Positions 51,611-60,414 of a stretch of DNA of 64,000 nt are shown one piece after another. The DNA lies in NCBI GenBank assembly GCA_964494345.1, contig CAZBSI010000004.1, forward strand, positions 186,001-250,000, written 5' to 3'. Position numbers and translations under genes: made by a program. Position 1 is the stretch's first letter. Each line of letters starts with the position of its first letter. Below the pieces are notes generated by a model, which saw only the letters and a program-made list of their open reading frames with translations, ran no database searches and was not told where the DNA came from. This DNA is from DTKD01 sp964494345. GTDB lineage: Bacteria; Armatimonadota; UBA5829.

Positions 51611-53188
51611 CTAGAGGTGGACCTGTTTGACGGTGTTAATGGCGGGAAGCTGCGTTAGTTTCTCCATAACAGCATCCGACACATCCTGGTCAACGCTGAG
51701 TATCATTATCGCCTTCGATCGCGGGGACTTTCTCCCCACATACATACCGGCGATGTTGATGCCTTCGTTCCCGAGCAGAGTACCGACACTGCCGATAACT
51801 CCTGGCTCGTCGGAGTGATCAGAGATAAGCACGACGCCTTCCGGCACGAAGTCCATTGGGAAGCCGGCCATCTGAACGATTCGCATCTCTCTGCCCTCAA
51901 ACAAAGTTCCGCTGATCTGCGTGCTGCCCTTATCGGTGGTGACTGCCACAGTCAACAGCGATGCGTAGTCGTCGAAGTCGGCCTTGCGGCTCTCGATAAC
52001 CTCTATGCCTCTGGATTTTGCGATCACAGGAGCGTTGACGAGGTTGACGGTCTCCGCTACCATCGGGCCAAGCACGCCTGCAAGCACTGCACGGGTGATC
52101 GGGCCGCTCTCGATCTTTGCCAACTCTCCGAACAGTTTGACTTCGACCTTTTCACACCGGCCATCCATAATCCCCATCGCCAGAGCAGCCATTCTCTGAG
52201 CCAACGGCAGATAGGGCTGAACAGCGGCGAGCACATCCGGAGGAAGCGCAGGCATATTGACCGCAGACCTCGCCGCCCTGCCCTGGAACACGTCGACAAT
52301 CTGCTCCGCAACGTCGATAGCGACGTTGGTTTGAGCCTCCTGGGTCGATGCGCCGAGGTGCGGAGTGGTTACCACGTTCGGCAGATCGAAAAGCTCGTTG
52401 GAGAAATCCGGCGGTTCGGTTTCGAAGACGTCGATGGCGGCGCCGGCGCATTTGCCGCTCTTAATGGCTGCGATGAGCGCATCGTTGTCGATGATGCCGC
52501 CGCGCGCGACGTTGACCAGGCGAACCCCGTCTTTCATAATCTCGAACTCTTTGGCGCCGATCAAACCAAGGGTTTCCTTGTTTTTAGGCAAGTGGAGAGT
52601 GATGTAATCGCTGCGCTGCAGGCACTCCGTGAAGTCGACGAGTTCGACCCCGTGCCCGGCAGCCTCTGCGGTAATGAACGGGTCATAGGCGAGGACTTTC
52701 ATACCGAAAGAGCGACATCTTTTGGCGACTTCCTGACCAATTTTGCCCAGCCCCAAAACGCCGAGGGTCTTTTTGTATACCTCATTGCCGGTGAATTTGC
52801 TGCGGTTCCACTCCTTGGCCTTCATAGAGACGTAAGCCTGGGGAATGTTGCGTGACAACGCCAGCAGCATCGCCACAGTATGCTCCGCGGCGGCGATGGT
52901 ATTTCCGCCAGGACTGTTCACAACGATTACTCCGCGCTCGGTGGCCACCGGCACGTCCACGTTGTCGACGCCTACTCCTGCTCGTCCCACTATCTGCATC
53001 TTCTTAGCGGCTTCGAGCACCCTGGCCGTGACTCGGGTGCCACTGCGGACGACTAAAGCGTCGTAATCCCCAATAATCCCACATAACTCGTCTTCTGATA
53101 ATCCCGTGTTGACATCCACATCAGCGACCTGCTTGAGGATGTCGATTCCTTCCTGGGCCAGTTTATCACTCACTAGAACCTTTGGCAT
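51611..53188 (-). CDS. serA: D-3-phosphoglycerate dehydrogenase
   Basis: SerA starts serine synthesis by oxidising 3-phosphoglycerate. The 525-residue long form has the nucleotide fold LGVLGLGKIGQEVAKR (about 140-155), substrate arginines in NVARGGIIDNDALI, and the catalytic His in VTTPHLGAST. An intervening allosteric substrate-binding domain (about 320-450) is followed by a C-terminal ACT domain (SDEPGVIGSVGTLLGNEGIN). The ACT domain is where serine inhibits. ATG 53188 is chosen, with GAGGAG 10-15 nt upstream; the frame opens 2 codons earlier at a TTG. Confidence 0.95.
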   Translation of the reverse strand: MPKVLVSDKLAQEGIDILKQVADVDVNTGLSEDELCGIIGDYDALVVRSGTRVTARVLEAAKKMQIVGRAGVGVDNVDVPVATERGVIVVNSPGGNTIAAAEHTVAMLLALSRNIPQAYVSMKAKEWNRSKFTGNEVYKKTLGVLGLGKIGQEVAKRCRSFGMKVLAYDPFITAEAAGHGVELVDFTECLQRSDYITLHLPKNKETLGLIGAKEFEIMKDGVRLVNVARGGIIDNDALIAAIKSGKCAGAAIDVFETEPPDFSNELFDLPNVVTTPHLGASTQEAQTNVAIDVAEQIVDVFQGRAARSAVNMPALPPDVLAAVQPYLPLAQRMAALAMGIMDGRCEKVEVKLFGELAKIESGPITRAVLAGVLGPMVAETVNLVNAPVIAKSRGIEVIESRKADFDDYASLLTVAVTTDKGSTQISGTLFEGREMRIVQMAGFPMDFVPEGVVLISDHSDEPGVIGSVGTLLGNEGINIAGMYVGRKSPRSKAIMILSVDQDVSDAVMEKLTQLPAINTVKQVHL

Positions 53189-53249
53189 TAGCACACTCTC
53201 CTCGGTGTTTGCGCAGAGTCCGAGACATCTGCGCAGAAGTCAGATTATT

Positions 53250-54383
53250 TTATTGTTTGCCTTTTGCAGCCGCTTTCTGTGCGGCTGCCGCGAAAGCGTC
53301 GACAAGAGCATCCCTACTCTTCGATTGCTTAAAATCGAAGAGCACAAAGCCCTGCAGTCCCGCTTTTCGAATTGCTTCGACCTGAGCAAGCACCCCTGCG
53401 TTGTCACTGAAACTTACCTCAATTCCCACGTAGGTGGCCTTGCCCTTGCCACTGTTCCAATTTTTGAACCCCTGCAGCCATCCTCTGAACGACTGAGCGG
53501 ATTTGGGATATTTCTCAGATTTGTAGACCATCGGCAGGTTCGCGTCTAAAATATTGTTGGCAGCCCACGATTTCCAATCCTGGAAAACTTCTCCATAGCA
53601 ATCGGTTTTCTTGAAATCCGGGTCGTAGTTGCCCCACGCGATAGTGGAAGCGGACATTTCCACATTTGGCTTAACGGCCTTTACCTGCTTGTGTACCATT
53701 CTCACGAGTTCCGTAACCTGATCCCGTCTCCATTGCGACCATTTTTCATCCTTGGGATCGGGTTTGGTATTAGTTTTAGTCTCGGCATAGAACCTGGCAA
53801 GCGCCGTATCGGAATAACCCCATTTCTGACCGGGGTAGCGGATGTAATCCCACTGAACTCCGTCTACATCGTAGTTTTTAACGATCTCCATCACCACTTT
53901 TGCGATGTGTTCTCTTACTTCAGGCACTCCAGGGTCGAGATATACTCCCTCAGAAGCGCTGGTATTGCCGTTTACATCTTTGTTAATCCAGTCCGGATGT
54001 GCGTTAACGATGTGTTTCGGATCGTTATTCGGCACTTTGGACCAGATCCGATAGGCGTTTACCCATGCGTGAACCTTGATCCCCTGAGCGTGAGCCTGTT
54101 TAATCGAATATGCCAGAGGGTCGAAATCGGCCTCCGCTATGTTGGTTGCGCGTGGCTCGATCGTAGACTGATAATAGGCGTCGCCGGTTTTACGCACCTG
54201 AATATACAGATTATTGATACCAGCTTTTTTAGCCGCGGCGACGGTGGCGTCGACTTCCTGAGCGCTGAGATATCCGTGCCCCCACGCGCTCACCCACGCA
54301 CCCCGAACTTCGTTACCCGCCTTGCACCCCGATGCCAAAAGTATGACGCATGCCAGGACGATCAATATGGATGTTCTAACCAC
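53250..54383 (-). CDS. GHL10-family glycosidase-like lipoprotein
   Basis: The 377-residue product starts with a lipoprotein signal (LLASGC, Cys20). The GHL10 (DUF187-like) barrel follows: EVRGAWVSAWGHG, ATVAAAKKAGINNLYIQVRK, HAWVNAYRIWSK, YLDPGVPEVREHIAKVV and VDGVQWDYIRYPGQKWGYS. The Asp in VDGVQWDY is the usual conserved acid. It should act on a cell-surface or external glycan; the substrate is not known. GTG 54383 follows GGAGGAA at about 11 nt. It is a close paralogue of the upstream gene, lying 35 bp from it, which suggests duplication. Confidence 0.85.
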   Translation of the reverse strand: MVRTSILIVLACVILLASGCKAGNEVRGAWVSAWGHGYLSAQEVDATVAAAKKAGINNLYIQVRKTGDAYYQSTIEPRATNIAEADFDPLAYSIKQAHAQGIKVHAWVNAYRIWSKVPNNDPKHIVNAHPDWINKDVNGNTSASEGVYLDPGVPEVREHIAKVVMEIVKNYDVDGVQWDYIRYPGQKWGYSDTALARFYAETKTNTKPDPKDEKWSQWRRDQVTELVRMVHKQVKAVKPNVEMSASTIAWGNYDPDFKKTDCYGEVFQDWKSWAANNILDANLPMVYKSEKYPKSAQSFRGWLQGFKNWNSGKGKATYVGIEVSFSDNAGVLAQVEAIRKAGLQGFVLFDFKQSKSRDALVDAFAAAAQKAAAKGKQ

Positions 54384-54418
54384 TATTTCAGTTCCTCCAA
54401 ATATAGATGCGGCGAATG

Positions 54419-55813
54419 TTACTTATTCTGCTTGGCTAGTTGGTCTAGTTCTTTTTGCGCAGCCGCATAATTTGGATCCAACTCAAGCGTTTTCAAAAAA
54501 GAAGTCTTAGCTGCCGGGTAATTCTTCTGCTTCAAATAGCAGCGGCCGAGCCGAAAATGCGCGTCTACATAGCCCGGATCAAGTTCGATAGCCTTTTTGA
54601 ACTGAGCAATAGCTTCGTCGATTTTCCAATCAACCGCGAGCCGAATTCCCTTATCGTAAATCTGCTTAGGATCAGCCGCACTATTGGCCTGCATAACCGG
54701 CAGGCGCGGCGCCGGGCCGATTCCTTTGGCCATCACCTCAACAAGCGCATCTCTCTTTTTGCCCTGGTTAAACGGGAAGAGCAAGAAACCTGTCTGGCCG
54801 GCGCTGCGACAGTATTTGATCTGGGTTACGACATCCTCCGGAGCTTGATTGTCGGCATCCAAGCCCTGATAGACAACCCCATCACCTGACCACTTTGCGC
54901 TGAGGTCTGTCCAAGCGCGGAAGGCTTTGGCGTATTTCCCCTCGGGTTTGTAGTTCATAGGAATGTTGACGTCGATCAACTTGCGCTCCATCCACATCTT
55001 CCAGTCCTGACAAACAGAGCTGTAGGCGCTGGTTTTGGTAAAATCGCTGGGCGCTCCGCCGTAGCAGATCGTGGCGGCGGATATGGAGATTTTCGGATTT
55101 GCGGCCTTGATCCTATCGTGAGAAAGTTTAACAAGAGAGGTAACCTGATCTCGTCGCCACTGCAGCCATTTAGGATCGTTGGCCTCCGGTTTGGACTTCG
55201 CACCCGTTTCAGCGTAATAACGTTTCAGCGCAGCCTCGGAATATCCCCACGCGCTGCCAGGGTATCGCACGTAGTCGTAGTTGATTCCGTCGACGTTGTA
55301 TCGTTTGGCGATATCTTCGAATACCGAAATGATATAATCCCGCGCTTCCGGGACGCCAGGGTCGAGGTAGATCCCCTCCCCTGCCCAGTTGCCGCCGTCT
55401 TTATTGAGCAGCACCCAGCCTGGGTGTTTGTTAATTACATGGTTAGGGTCGGTGGGGCCTGTTTTAGCGCCACACCATGCGCGATATACGACCACCCACG
55501 CGTGAACCTGAATACCCTCGGCGTGGGCTTTTTCGATTGTGTAGGCCAATGCGTCGAAATTGGGCGCCAGATTGCTGCCGGCAGGCTCAATTTTGGAGTC
55601 GTAGTAGGCGTCAGCAAACTTGCGAACCTGAATGTACAGAGCGTTGATGCCGGCTTTTTTGGCAGCGGCAATGGTCGAGTCGACCTCTTTGGGCGTGAAT
55701 ATGCCATTCTGCCACGTTGTGACCCATGCGCCCCTTAACTCCGCTGCACCAACCATAGAACTCGTCAGCGCCAGCAGGCAAAGTGCGGAGACCAAAGTCT
55801 TGCGTAGTAACAA
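54419..55813 (-). CDS. GHL10-family protein with C-terminal TPR repeats
   Basis: The 464-residue protein has a signal peptide (1-23), a GHL10 barrel at about 24-375 (ELRGAWVTTWQNG, YIQVRKFADAYYDSKIEP, YLDPGVPEARDYI, VDGINYDYVRYPGSAWGYS), then two to three TPR units at about 385-460 (YDKGIRLAVDWKIDEAIAQF, YVDAHFRLGRCYLKQKNY, YAAAQKELDQL). The TPR part is missing from the paralogue downstream and may mediate protein contacts. The TTG start at 55813 has AAAGGAG 7 nt upstream. The two GHL10 genes are probably an operon. Confidence 0.84.
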   Translation of the reverse strand: MLLRKTLVSALCLLALTSSMVGAAELRGAWVTTWQNGIFTPKEVDSTIAAAKKAGINALYIQVRKFADAYYDSKIEPAGSNLAPNFDALAYTIEKAHAEGIQVHAWVVVYRAWCGAKTGPTDPNHVINKHPGWVLLNKDGGNWAGEGIYLDPGVPEARDYIISVFEDIAKRYNVDGINYDYVRYPGSAWGYSEAALKRYYAETGAKSKPEANDPKWLQWRRDQVTSLVKLSHDRIKAANPKISISAATICYGGAPSDFTKTSAYSSVCQDWKMWMERKLIDVNIPMNYKPEGKYAKAFRAWTDLSAKWSGDGVVYQGLDADNQAPEDVVTQIKYCRSAGQTGFLLFPFNQGKKRDALVEVMAKGIGPAPRLPVMQANSAADPKQIYDKGIRLAVDWKIDEAIAQFKKAIELDPGYVDAHFRLGRCYLKQKNYPAAKTSFLKTLELDPNYAAAQKELDQLAKQNK

Positions 55814-56019
55814 TTGCTTACTCCTTTGCAGTAGTGATGTGACTCGTTGTCAATAAACAAACGAGACCAGCAAAGCCTTCCTGCTCGGATTTCTTATATA
55901 CAACTTATTATTTTATACGGTTAATACCTTCGGTATGGTAAGCTGTGCGTCAAATTGTGTCAAGTTGATTGAGCTGCAGATATCGATTCGGAAGTCGATA
56001 CCCATCTGATATACTCAGG

Positions 56020-56048
56020 TTGACAGTGATCAGGGCCGATGCTAGAAT
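56020..56048 (+). promoter_or_regulatory. Promoter of the FemAB-like gene
   Basis: A perfect TTGACA (56020-56025), a 17-nt spacer and TAGAAT (56043-56048) lie 12 nt before ATG 56061. The leader would be about 6 nt, with no Shine-Dalgarno. Confidence 0.75.
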
Positions 56049-56060
56049 CAAGCGATTGAT

Positions 56061-57146
56061 ATGGATATCAGACTTGCCACACTAGAAGATAGACACCGAT
56101 TCAATGAATTTATCGCCCGCTTTGAGACGGGCGACCTGCTTCAGTCATTTGAATGGGGGGAGCTTAAAGCCCGTGGAGGCTGGTCGCCGGTTCGCGTGCT
56201 GGCGGAACTCGATGGGAAAGTCGTGGCTGCGGCTTCATTGCTCAAAAGAAATATCCCCAAAACAAATCGTTGCATTATGTATGCGCCGCGAGGGCCGGTT
56301 CTCGATACTCAAAACCCCGAGCTGGTGCGGGAGTTTATTAAATATCTTAAAGTGACGGCACAAAAGCAGGGTGCGATATTGCTCAAAATCGATCCACCTG
56401 TGGAGATCGAGGATACCCTCAGCGAAACCAACCTGCGCAGCGTCGGATTCAAGGCTCTTAGCTCTGAAGGCTTTGGTGGCACCCAGCCGAAGTGCGTGAT
56501 GCAGCTTGATTTGGATAAACCTCTCGACGAACTGATGGCCTCATTTAAGGAAAAGTGGCGATATAATATTCGCCTCGCCGAACGCAAAGGGGTATCCGTG
56601 AACCTTGATTGTACCCGAGACGAGCTGCCGATTTTTTATAACCTGCTTAAGGAAACAGCGGAGCGGGACGGGTTTCTGGTGCGAAACCTGAAATATTTCG
56701 AGGATATGTGGGACCTGCTTGTGCCGGCCGGTTTTATGCGCCTGGCGCTTACATATTACGAAGGCAAACCAATAGGCGGAGCAGTCGCTTATCTGTTCGG
56801 GGATAAGGCGATGTATACCTACGGGGCGTCGTCGAATGAGCACAGAAACGTGATGCCGAACCATTTGATGCAGTGGCGACTGATAGAATGGGCGAAGAAC
56901 GCGGGCTGCAAGTGGTACGATTTCAGAGGGGTTAGCCCTCGCAGGCAGCCGGATGGGCACGATCCGCTTGCCGGACTTAACAGGTTCAAGGAAGGGTTCT
57001 CGCCGAGATTTGTCGAGTATATAGGCGAATATGACCTGGTCTTGTCGCCTGCTTATTATTGGTTGTGGTCTGTGGCGAGGCCGTGGGTATCGAAGATATT
57101 GAAGGCGCGAGGAAAAGCGAAAGCTCAGGCGGGGGATGGGGTTTGA
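56061..57146 (+). CDS. FemAB-family aminoacyltransferase (peptidoglycan cross-bridge type)
   Basis: The 361-residue protein has the double GNAT fold of Fem transferases, which add amino acids from aminoacyl-tRNA to the peptidoglycan precursor side chain. Signs are LLQSFEWGELKARGGWSPVRV near the start and MQLDLDKPLDELMASFKEKWRYNIRLAERKG in the middle. TYYEGKPIGGAVAYLFGDKAMYTYGASS and the ending WYDFRGVSPRR with LNRFKEGFSPRFVEYIGEYD follow. Cross-bridge amino acid is unknown. The stop codon overlaps the alr start (TGATG), linking it to cell-wall synthesis. Confidence 0.85.
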   Translation: MDIRLATLEDRHRFNEFIARFETGDLLQSFEWGELKARGGWSPVRVLAELDGKVVAAASLLKRNIPKTNRCIMYAPRGPVLDTQNPELVREFIKYLKVTAQKQGAILLKIDPPVEIEDTLSETNLRSVGFKALSSEGFGGTQPKCVMQLDLDKPLDELMASFKEKWRYNIRLAERKGVSVNLDCTRDELPIFYNLLKETAERDGFLVRNLKYFEDMWDLLVPAGFMRLALTYYEGKPIGGAVAYLFGDKAMYTYGASSNEHRNVMPNHLMQWRLIEWAKNAGCKWYDFRGVSPRRQPDGHDPLAGLNRFKEGFSPRFVEYIGEYDLVLSPAYYWLWSVARPWVSKILKARGKAKAQAGDGV

Positions 57147-58246
57147 TGACACACGACGTTTGGGTCGAGGTAGATCTGCCCGCGCTGGAGCATAACTTCA
57201 AGCAAATCGGCAGCGTTGTGCCTGAATCGACGAAGATTATGGCCGTGGTGAAGGGCAACGGGTTCGGCCACGGCATGATCGAACCTGCAAAGACATTTAT
57301 GCAAGCGGGCGCGGATATGCTGGCGGTAACCCGACTTGAGGAAGCGTTGGCCCTGCGGGATGCCGGATTAGAATGCCCGATTCTGATGTTCGCCCCGATT
57401 CAGAGTGACAATGCGCAGTTGGCAATAGACGCTAAGTTGGACGTGTCCGTCTGCGACATTGAACTGGCCATAGCGATGTCCCAGGCAGCGCGGGAGAGCG
57501 GCGAATCGGCCAGGGTGTGGATCAAAGTCGACACAGGAATGGGGCGGTTGGGGGTGTTGCCGGAGAATGCCGTCGGATTGGTTAAAGAAACGGCCGCATT
57601 GCCGGGAATCTCGATTGCGGGCATATATACGCACTTCGCGACAGCAATGCAGCGCAGCCTTTCCATGATCAAAGAACAGATGCAGACATTTGCGGAAGTG
57701 TTGGATGAATTAAAGGCAAATCAGATCGAATACGGTATGGCATCGGCGGCCAACAGTGCGGCGATTATGAGATTGCCCGAATCTCATCTTGATATTGTGA
57801 GACCGGGGACACTTTTGTATGGGCAGTACCCATCAAGCAATGTGCCGCATAAGCTGGATCTGAAGCCGACGTGGACACTTAAAGCCCGGGTTTGTCAGAT
57901 AAAAGAGTTGCCCAAGGGCAGCAGCATTGGATATGGCGCTGAGCGCCGGGTGGAAAGAGATACTCGCATCGCTATATTGCCCATAGGATACGCCGATGGG
58001 TTCACGATGTCACCTGAAGATCAAATGTACCGGCACGGCGTCTTAAGATATGTCGTGAACAAAGCCCGACGCCGTTTGTGTGTCAAAATAAAAGGGCAAC
58101 GAGCGACGGTGCTGGGACGCGTGGCTATGCAGACGACTATCATCGATATAACTGGAATCGCCGGCGTAGAGGTAGGCGACGAAGCGATCGTCTCCGCCCG
58201 GAGAATCTCCACTAACCCACTAATCCCCCGCGTCTATATCCGCTGA
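57146..58246 (+). CDS. alr: Alanine racemase
   Basis: Alr makes D-alanine for peptidoglycan. The 366-residue product starts at ATG 57146, overlapping the FemAB-like stop. The PLP lysine is in MAVVKGNGFGHG, a variant of the usual VVKANAYGHG. The catalytic Tyr is in GSSIGYGAERRV, and PIGYADGFTMSPEDQM and DITGIAGVEVGDEAI follow. The frame is open 29 codons upstream inside the FemAB-like gene, but the conserved N-terminal strand WVEVDLPALEHNF begins right after this ATG. Confidence 0.92.
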   Translation: MTHDVWVEVDLPALEHNFKQIGSVVPESTKIMAVVKGNGFGHGMIEPAKTFMQAGADMLAVTRLEEALALRDAGLECPILMFAPIQSDNAQLAIDAKLDVSVCDIELAIAMSQAARESGESARVWIKVDTGMGRLGVLPENAVGLVKETAALPGISIAGIYTHFATAMQRSLSMIKEQMQTFAEVLDELKANQIEYGMASAANSAAIMRLPESHLDIVRPGTLLYGQYPSSNVPHKLDLKPTWTLKARVCQIKELPKGSSIGYGAERRVERDTRIAILPIGYADGFTMSPEDQMYRHGVLRYVVNKARRRLCVKIKGQRATVLGRVAMQTTIIDITGIAGVEVGDEAIVSARRISTNPLIPRVYIR

Positions 58247-58248
58247 GT

Positions 58249-59040
58249 TTATGCGCTCAATAGTTCCTTCAGTCGCTTCACGGCCTTTTGCTGCAAGCGC
58301 GATACGTGCATCTGCGAGATGTTGAGCCGTTTTGCCACCTCGGTCTGGGACATATCCCTGAAAAATCGGTAGTATATGATTGCTTTTTCTCTGGGTTCGA
58401 GGCTGTCGATGGCCTGCTTCAGATCGCCGTAAGTCTCGATGCTCTGCAAAGAATCGTCGACTTCCCCAACAAACTCGGCCAACGTCAGCGGCGCCGACTC
58501 TCCCTCGTGTGATAGTTTGCTATCCAGGGAAACCGTGTCATAGGCGTTGCCAAGTTCAATGGCCTCCAGAGTCTCTTCTTCTGATGCGCTTATTTCCTGG
58601 GCTATATCCTGTATGGTGGGCGGGTGGCCGAGCCGCTGGCTTAGCTCATCAGCAGCTTTGTTTGCGGCCAGATTAAGCTCCTGCAGGCGCCGCGGCACCT
58701 TGAGGCTCCACGCTTTGTCCCTGAAATGCCGTCTAATCTCGCCGACGATTGTGGGCGTGGCGTAGGTAGAAAACTTGGTTCCCCTGTCGGGATCGAAGCG
58801 ATCAATGGCGTTAATCAGCCCAATGACCCCGACCTGAACCAAATCTTCGAGCGGCTCCCCCCTGTTTGCGAACTTGCCGGCCAAAAATCGCACAAGGTTT
58901 TGGTGCATTACGACAAGGTGGTCGCGAATTCTGCGATCCCTTGTCTCAATGTAGCGCTTAAACAGCGTCTCGGTGTCGGCGTCGGCCCACTCTGCTACGC
59001 CAACATTTTTGCGGCCCTTTGCGTTATCGCTGTCGCGCAT
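58249..59040 (-). CDS. sigB: Sigma-B/F/G-type RNA polymerase sigma factor
   Basis: The 263-residue sigma factor has region 2 with EDLVQVGVIGLINAIDRFDPDRGTKFSTYATPTI, the -10 recognition part. Region 3 is LQELNLAANKAADELSQRLG, and region 4 contains SQTEVAKRLNISQMHVSRLQ as helix-turn-helix. This matches the Bacillus sigma-B and sporulation sigma-F/G subfamily rather than housekeeping sigma. ATG 59040 overlaps rsbW by 17 bp, giving the usual rsbV-rsbW-sigB coupling. GGGTAT/GGGTAA elements before osmC, ytxH and the KGG gene may be its targets; that link is inference. Confidence 0.9.
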   Translation of the reverse strand: MRDSDNAKGRKNVGVAEWADADTETLFKRYIETRDRRIRDHLVVMHQNLVRFLAGKFANRGEPLEDLVQVGVIGLINAIDRFDPDRGTKFSTYATPTIVGEIRRHFRDKAWSLKVPRRLQELNLAANKAADELSQRLGHPPTIQDIAQEISASEEETLEAIELGNAYDTVSLDSKLSHEGESAPLTLAEFVGEVDDSLQSIETYGDLKQAIDSLEPREKAIIYYRFFRDMSQTEVAKRLNISQMHVSRLQQKAVKRLKELLSA

Positions 59041-59446
59041 GTTTGACCATCCGAACGTGCGTGCCGCCTTCATGAGGCGCTACATCGACTTCGTCTACGA
59101 GCAGAGTAATCAGTAATGCCCCTATATTCTCAGTTTCCTGCTCCGGATCATCCCCGCGGCCATCATCCTTTCGGTCTCCGGCCTGGTCGAAAATGTCGAC
59201 AATTAAACTGTCCTGCCCGATTTCGCTGTGCAGCATAATGTCGCTATCTGTTTTGCCGTTTCGCTCAGCCCATTCCACTGAGGTGGTGCAGGCTTCCCCG
59301 ACAGCCAGCCGAATGTCCTCCACATCGTCGTATGAGAATTTCATGCGGCTAGCCACGCCGAGAATAGCAAGGCGCGCGACTCCGACATACTCCGGCCTGC
59401 ACGGAAACCTGATATCCACACACGTCGCGCATTGATTATTGGCCAC
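59024..59446 (-). CDS. rsbW: RsbW-like anti-sigma factor with altered N-box
   Basis: RsbW is a HATPase-fold protein that holds sigma-B and phosphorylates RsbV. The 140-residue protein has the family helix EDIRLAVGEACTTSVEWAE (41-59) and the end motif LVDEVDVAPHEGGTHVRMVKHA. The N-box normally reads EAxxNA, but here it is EACTTS, so the Mg-ATP-binding Asn is replaced by Thr. The region after DQAG is Asp-rich (DRKDDGRGDDPEQ), unlike the usual GRG lid. It may be an anti-sigma without strong kinase activity. GTG start; it follows rsbV by 2 bp and overlaps sigB. Confidence 0.85.
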   Translation of the reverse strand: MANNQCATCVDIRFPCRPEYVGVARLAILGVASRMKFSYDDVEDIRLAVGEACTTSVEWAERNGKTDSDIMLHSEIGQDSLIVDIFDQAGDRKDDGRGDDPEQETENIGALLITLLVDEVDVAPHEGGTHVRMVKHARQR

Positions 59447-59448
59447 AG

Positions 59449-59805
59449 TTAGGGAGTCTCCTTTCCCATCGATTCGGCAGCATCGTCCAGAGAGTTGTAT
59501 ATTTCGAATATCTTGTCCAGACCCGTGATTTCAAAGACGCGCAGTATGCGAGGGCTAGGGCAGACCAATACCATATTGCCGTCCCGTTCCCGCATCCGGC
59601 GCAACCCGCCTATTAATACGCCCAGCGCCGTGCTATCGAGATAGTCGACTTTTGTGAGGTCTACGACCAACTCCTTGGTGTCGCTTTCCAAGAGTCTGAC
59701 TAATTGTTGTTTGAGCTGCGGGGCTGTGTAGACGTCGACCTCTCCCTCCAACTCGATGATGGGTGGCTCGGTTCCGACTGTATGTGTCTCCATCTTAAAG
59801 TTCAC
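59449..59805 (-). CDS. rsbV: RsbV-like anti-anti-sigma factor (STAS domain)
   Basis: The 118-residue STAS-domain protein should bind RsbW and free sigma-B when its serine is unphosphorylated. The conserved phosphorylation site is Ser58 in DYLDSTALGVLIGGLRRM. The opening strand IIELEGEVDVYTAPQLKQQL is typical. Its stop lies 2 bp before rsbW. It is the first gene of the rsbV-rsbW-sigB unit; ytxH lies 145 bp upstream. No sigma-B-like element is seen before rsbV itself. Confidence 0.92.
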   Translation of the reverse strand: MNFKMETHTVGTEPPIIELEGEVDVYTAPQLKQQLVRLLESDTKELVVDLTKVDYLDSTALGVLIGGLRRMRERDGNMVLVCPSPRILRVFEITGLDKIFEIYNSLDDAAESMGKETP

Positions 59806-59950
59806 CTTACCGTCACCTCAATCTACAAAATATGCCTTACTATGCGCAGGCGCCCAAGCCAATGTGCCGGAGCGCTCATATCTCGGCCAAATCCGTCCAC
59901 TATCGCCCGGGATCATAAGCGCCGGGAATATTGCGGTATGCGGCTGTTAC

Positions 59951-60289
59951 TCAGCACTCACCCTCTTCAGCCAATTCCTGCTCTTCGCACCCTTCGCCCT
60001 TGGCTATCACCTGCTTACCGGCGTCAATAGCCTGCTGCACCTTCGCCTTGGTCGATTCGAGAATTTCCTTGCTCTTCTGTACAAGATCCTCGCCGGATTC
60101 CGAGAGATCATGCATAGCCTTTTCGGCTTTTTGCTTGAGTTCATCAGCGGCGACCTTAATATCGTCGCGAGTTTCTTTTCCCGATTTCGGTGCAAGGAGC
60201 AACGCTGCCACCGCGCCCACAAGCGCACCAACTCCCATCCCCGCCAGAAAATTCAAGCCTACATTTTTGTCATTAGAATTGTCACTCAT
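59951..60289 (-). CDS. ytxH: YtxH-domain general stress protein
   Basis: The 112-residue protein has one transmembrane helix (about 11-33, LNFLAGMGVGALVGAVAALLLAPKSGKETR, the YtxH signature) and then an amphipathic helical region to about 100 (ELKQKAEKAMHDLSES and following). YtxH proteins are among the sigma-B-controlled general stress proteins of Bacillus. ATG 60289 is chosen because GGAGG lies 8 nt upstream; the frame is open to 60334. A GGGTAA element lies about 50 bp upstream. The C-terminal EGCEEQELAEEGEC is acidic. Confidence 0.8.
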   Translation of the reverse strand: MSDNSNDKNVGLNFLAGMGVGALVGAVAALLLAPKSGKETRDDIKVAADELKQKAEKAMHDLSESGEDLVQKSKEILESTKAKVQQAIDAGKQVIAKGEGCEEQELAEEGEC

Positions 60290-60342
60290 TTGCGAATCCT
60301 CCCTATCCATAAGCATTGTTCGGGACTCACTCACCGCTTACG

Positions 60343-60367
60343 TTACCCAAACAACGAAGGCAAGCAC
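60343..60367 (-). promoter_or_regulatory. Candidate sigma-B-type promoter of ytxH
   Basis: GGGTAA (60348-60343) has GTGCTT 13 nt upstream (60367-60362) on the minus strand. The -10 element matches sigma-B; the -35 element is a weak 3/6 match. Confidence 0.38.
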
Positions 60368-60414
60368 AGTTCCATCAGAATTTAATCGTCCCGTTGTGTT
60401 TGCTTCTCGATTAA

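Noticed and set aside
51815..52855. A 346-codon plus-strand frame
   Set aside because: It lies wholly antisense to serA, whose conserved motifs are certain.
53195..53249. TGCGCAGA/TCTGCGCA hairpin upstream of serA as a terminator or attenuator
   Set aside because: It lies directly before serA without a T-run, so it is not a terminator; a regulatory role is unsupported.
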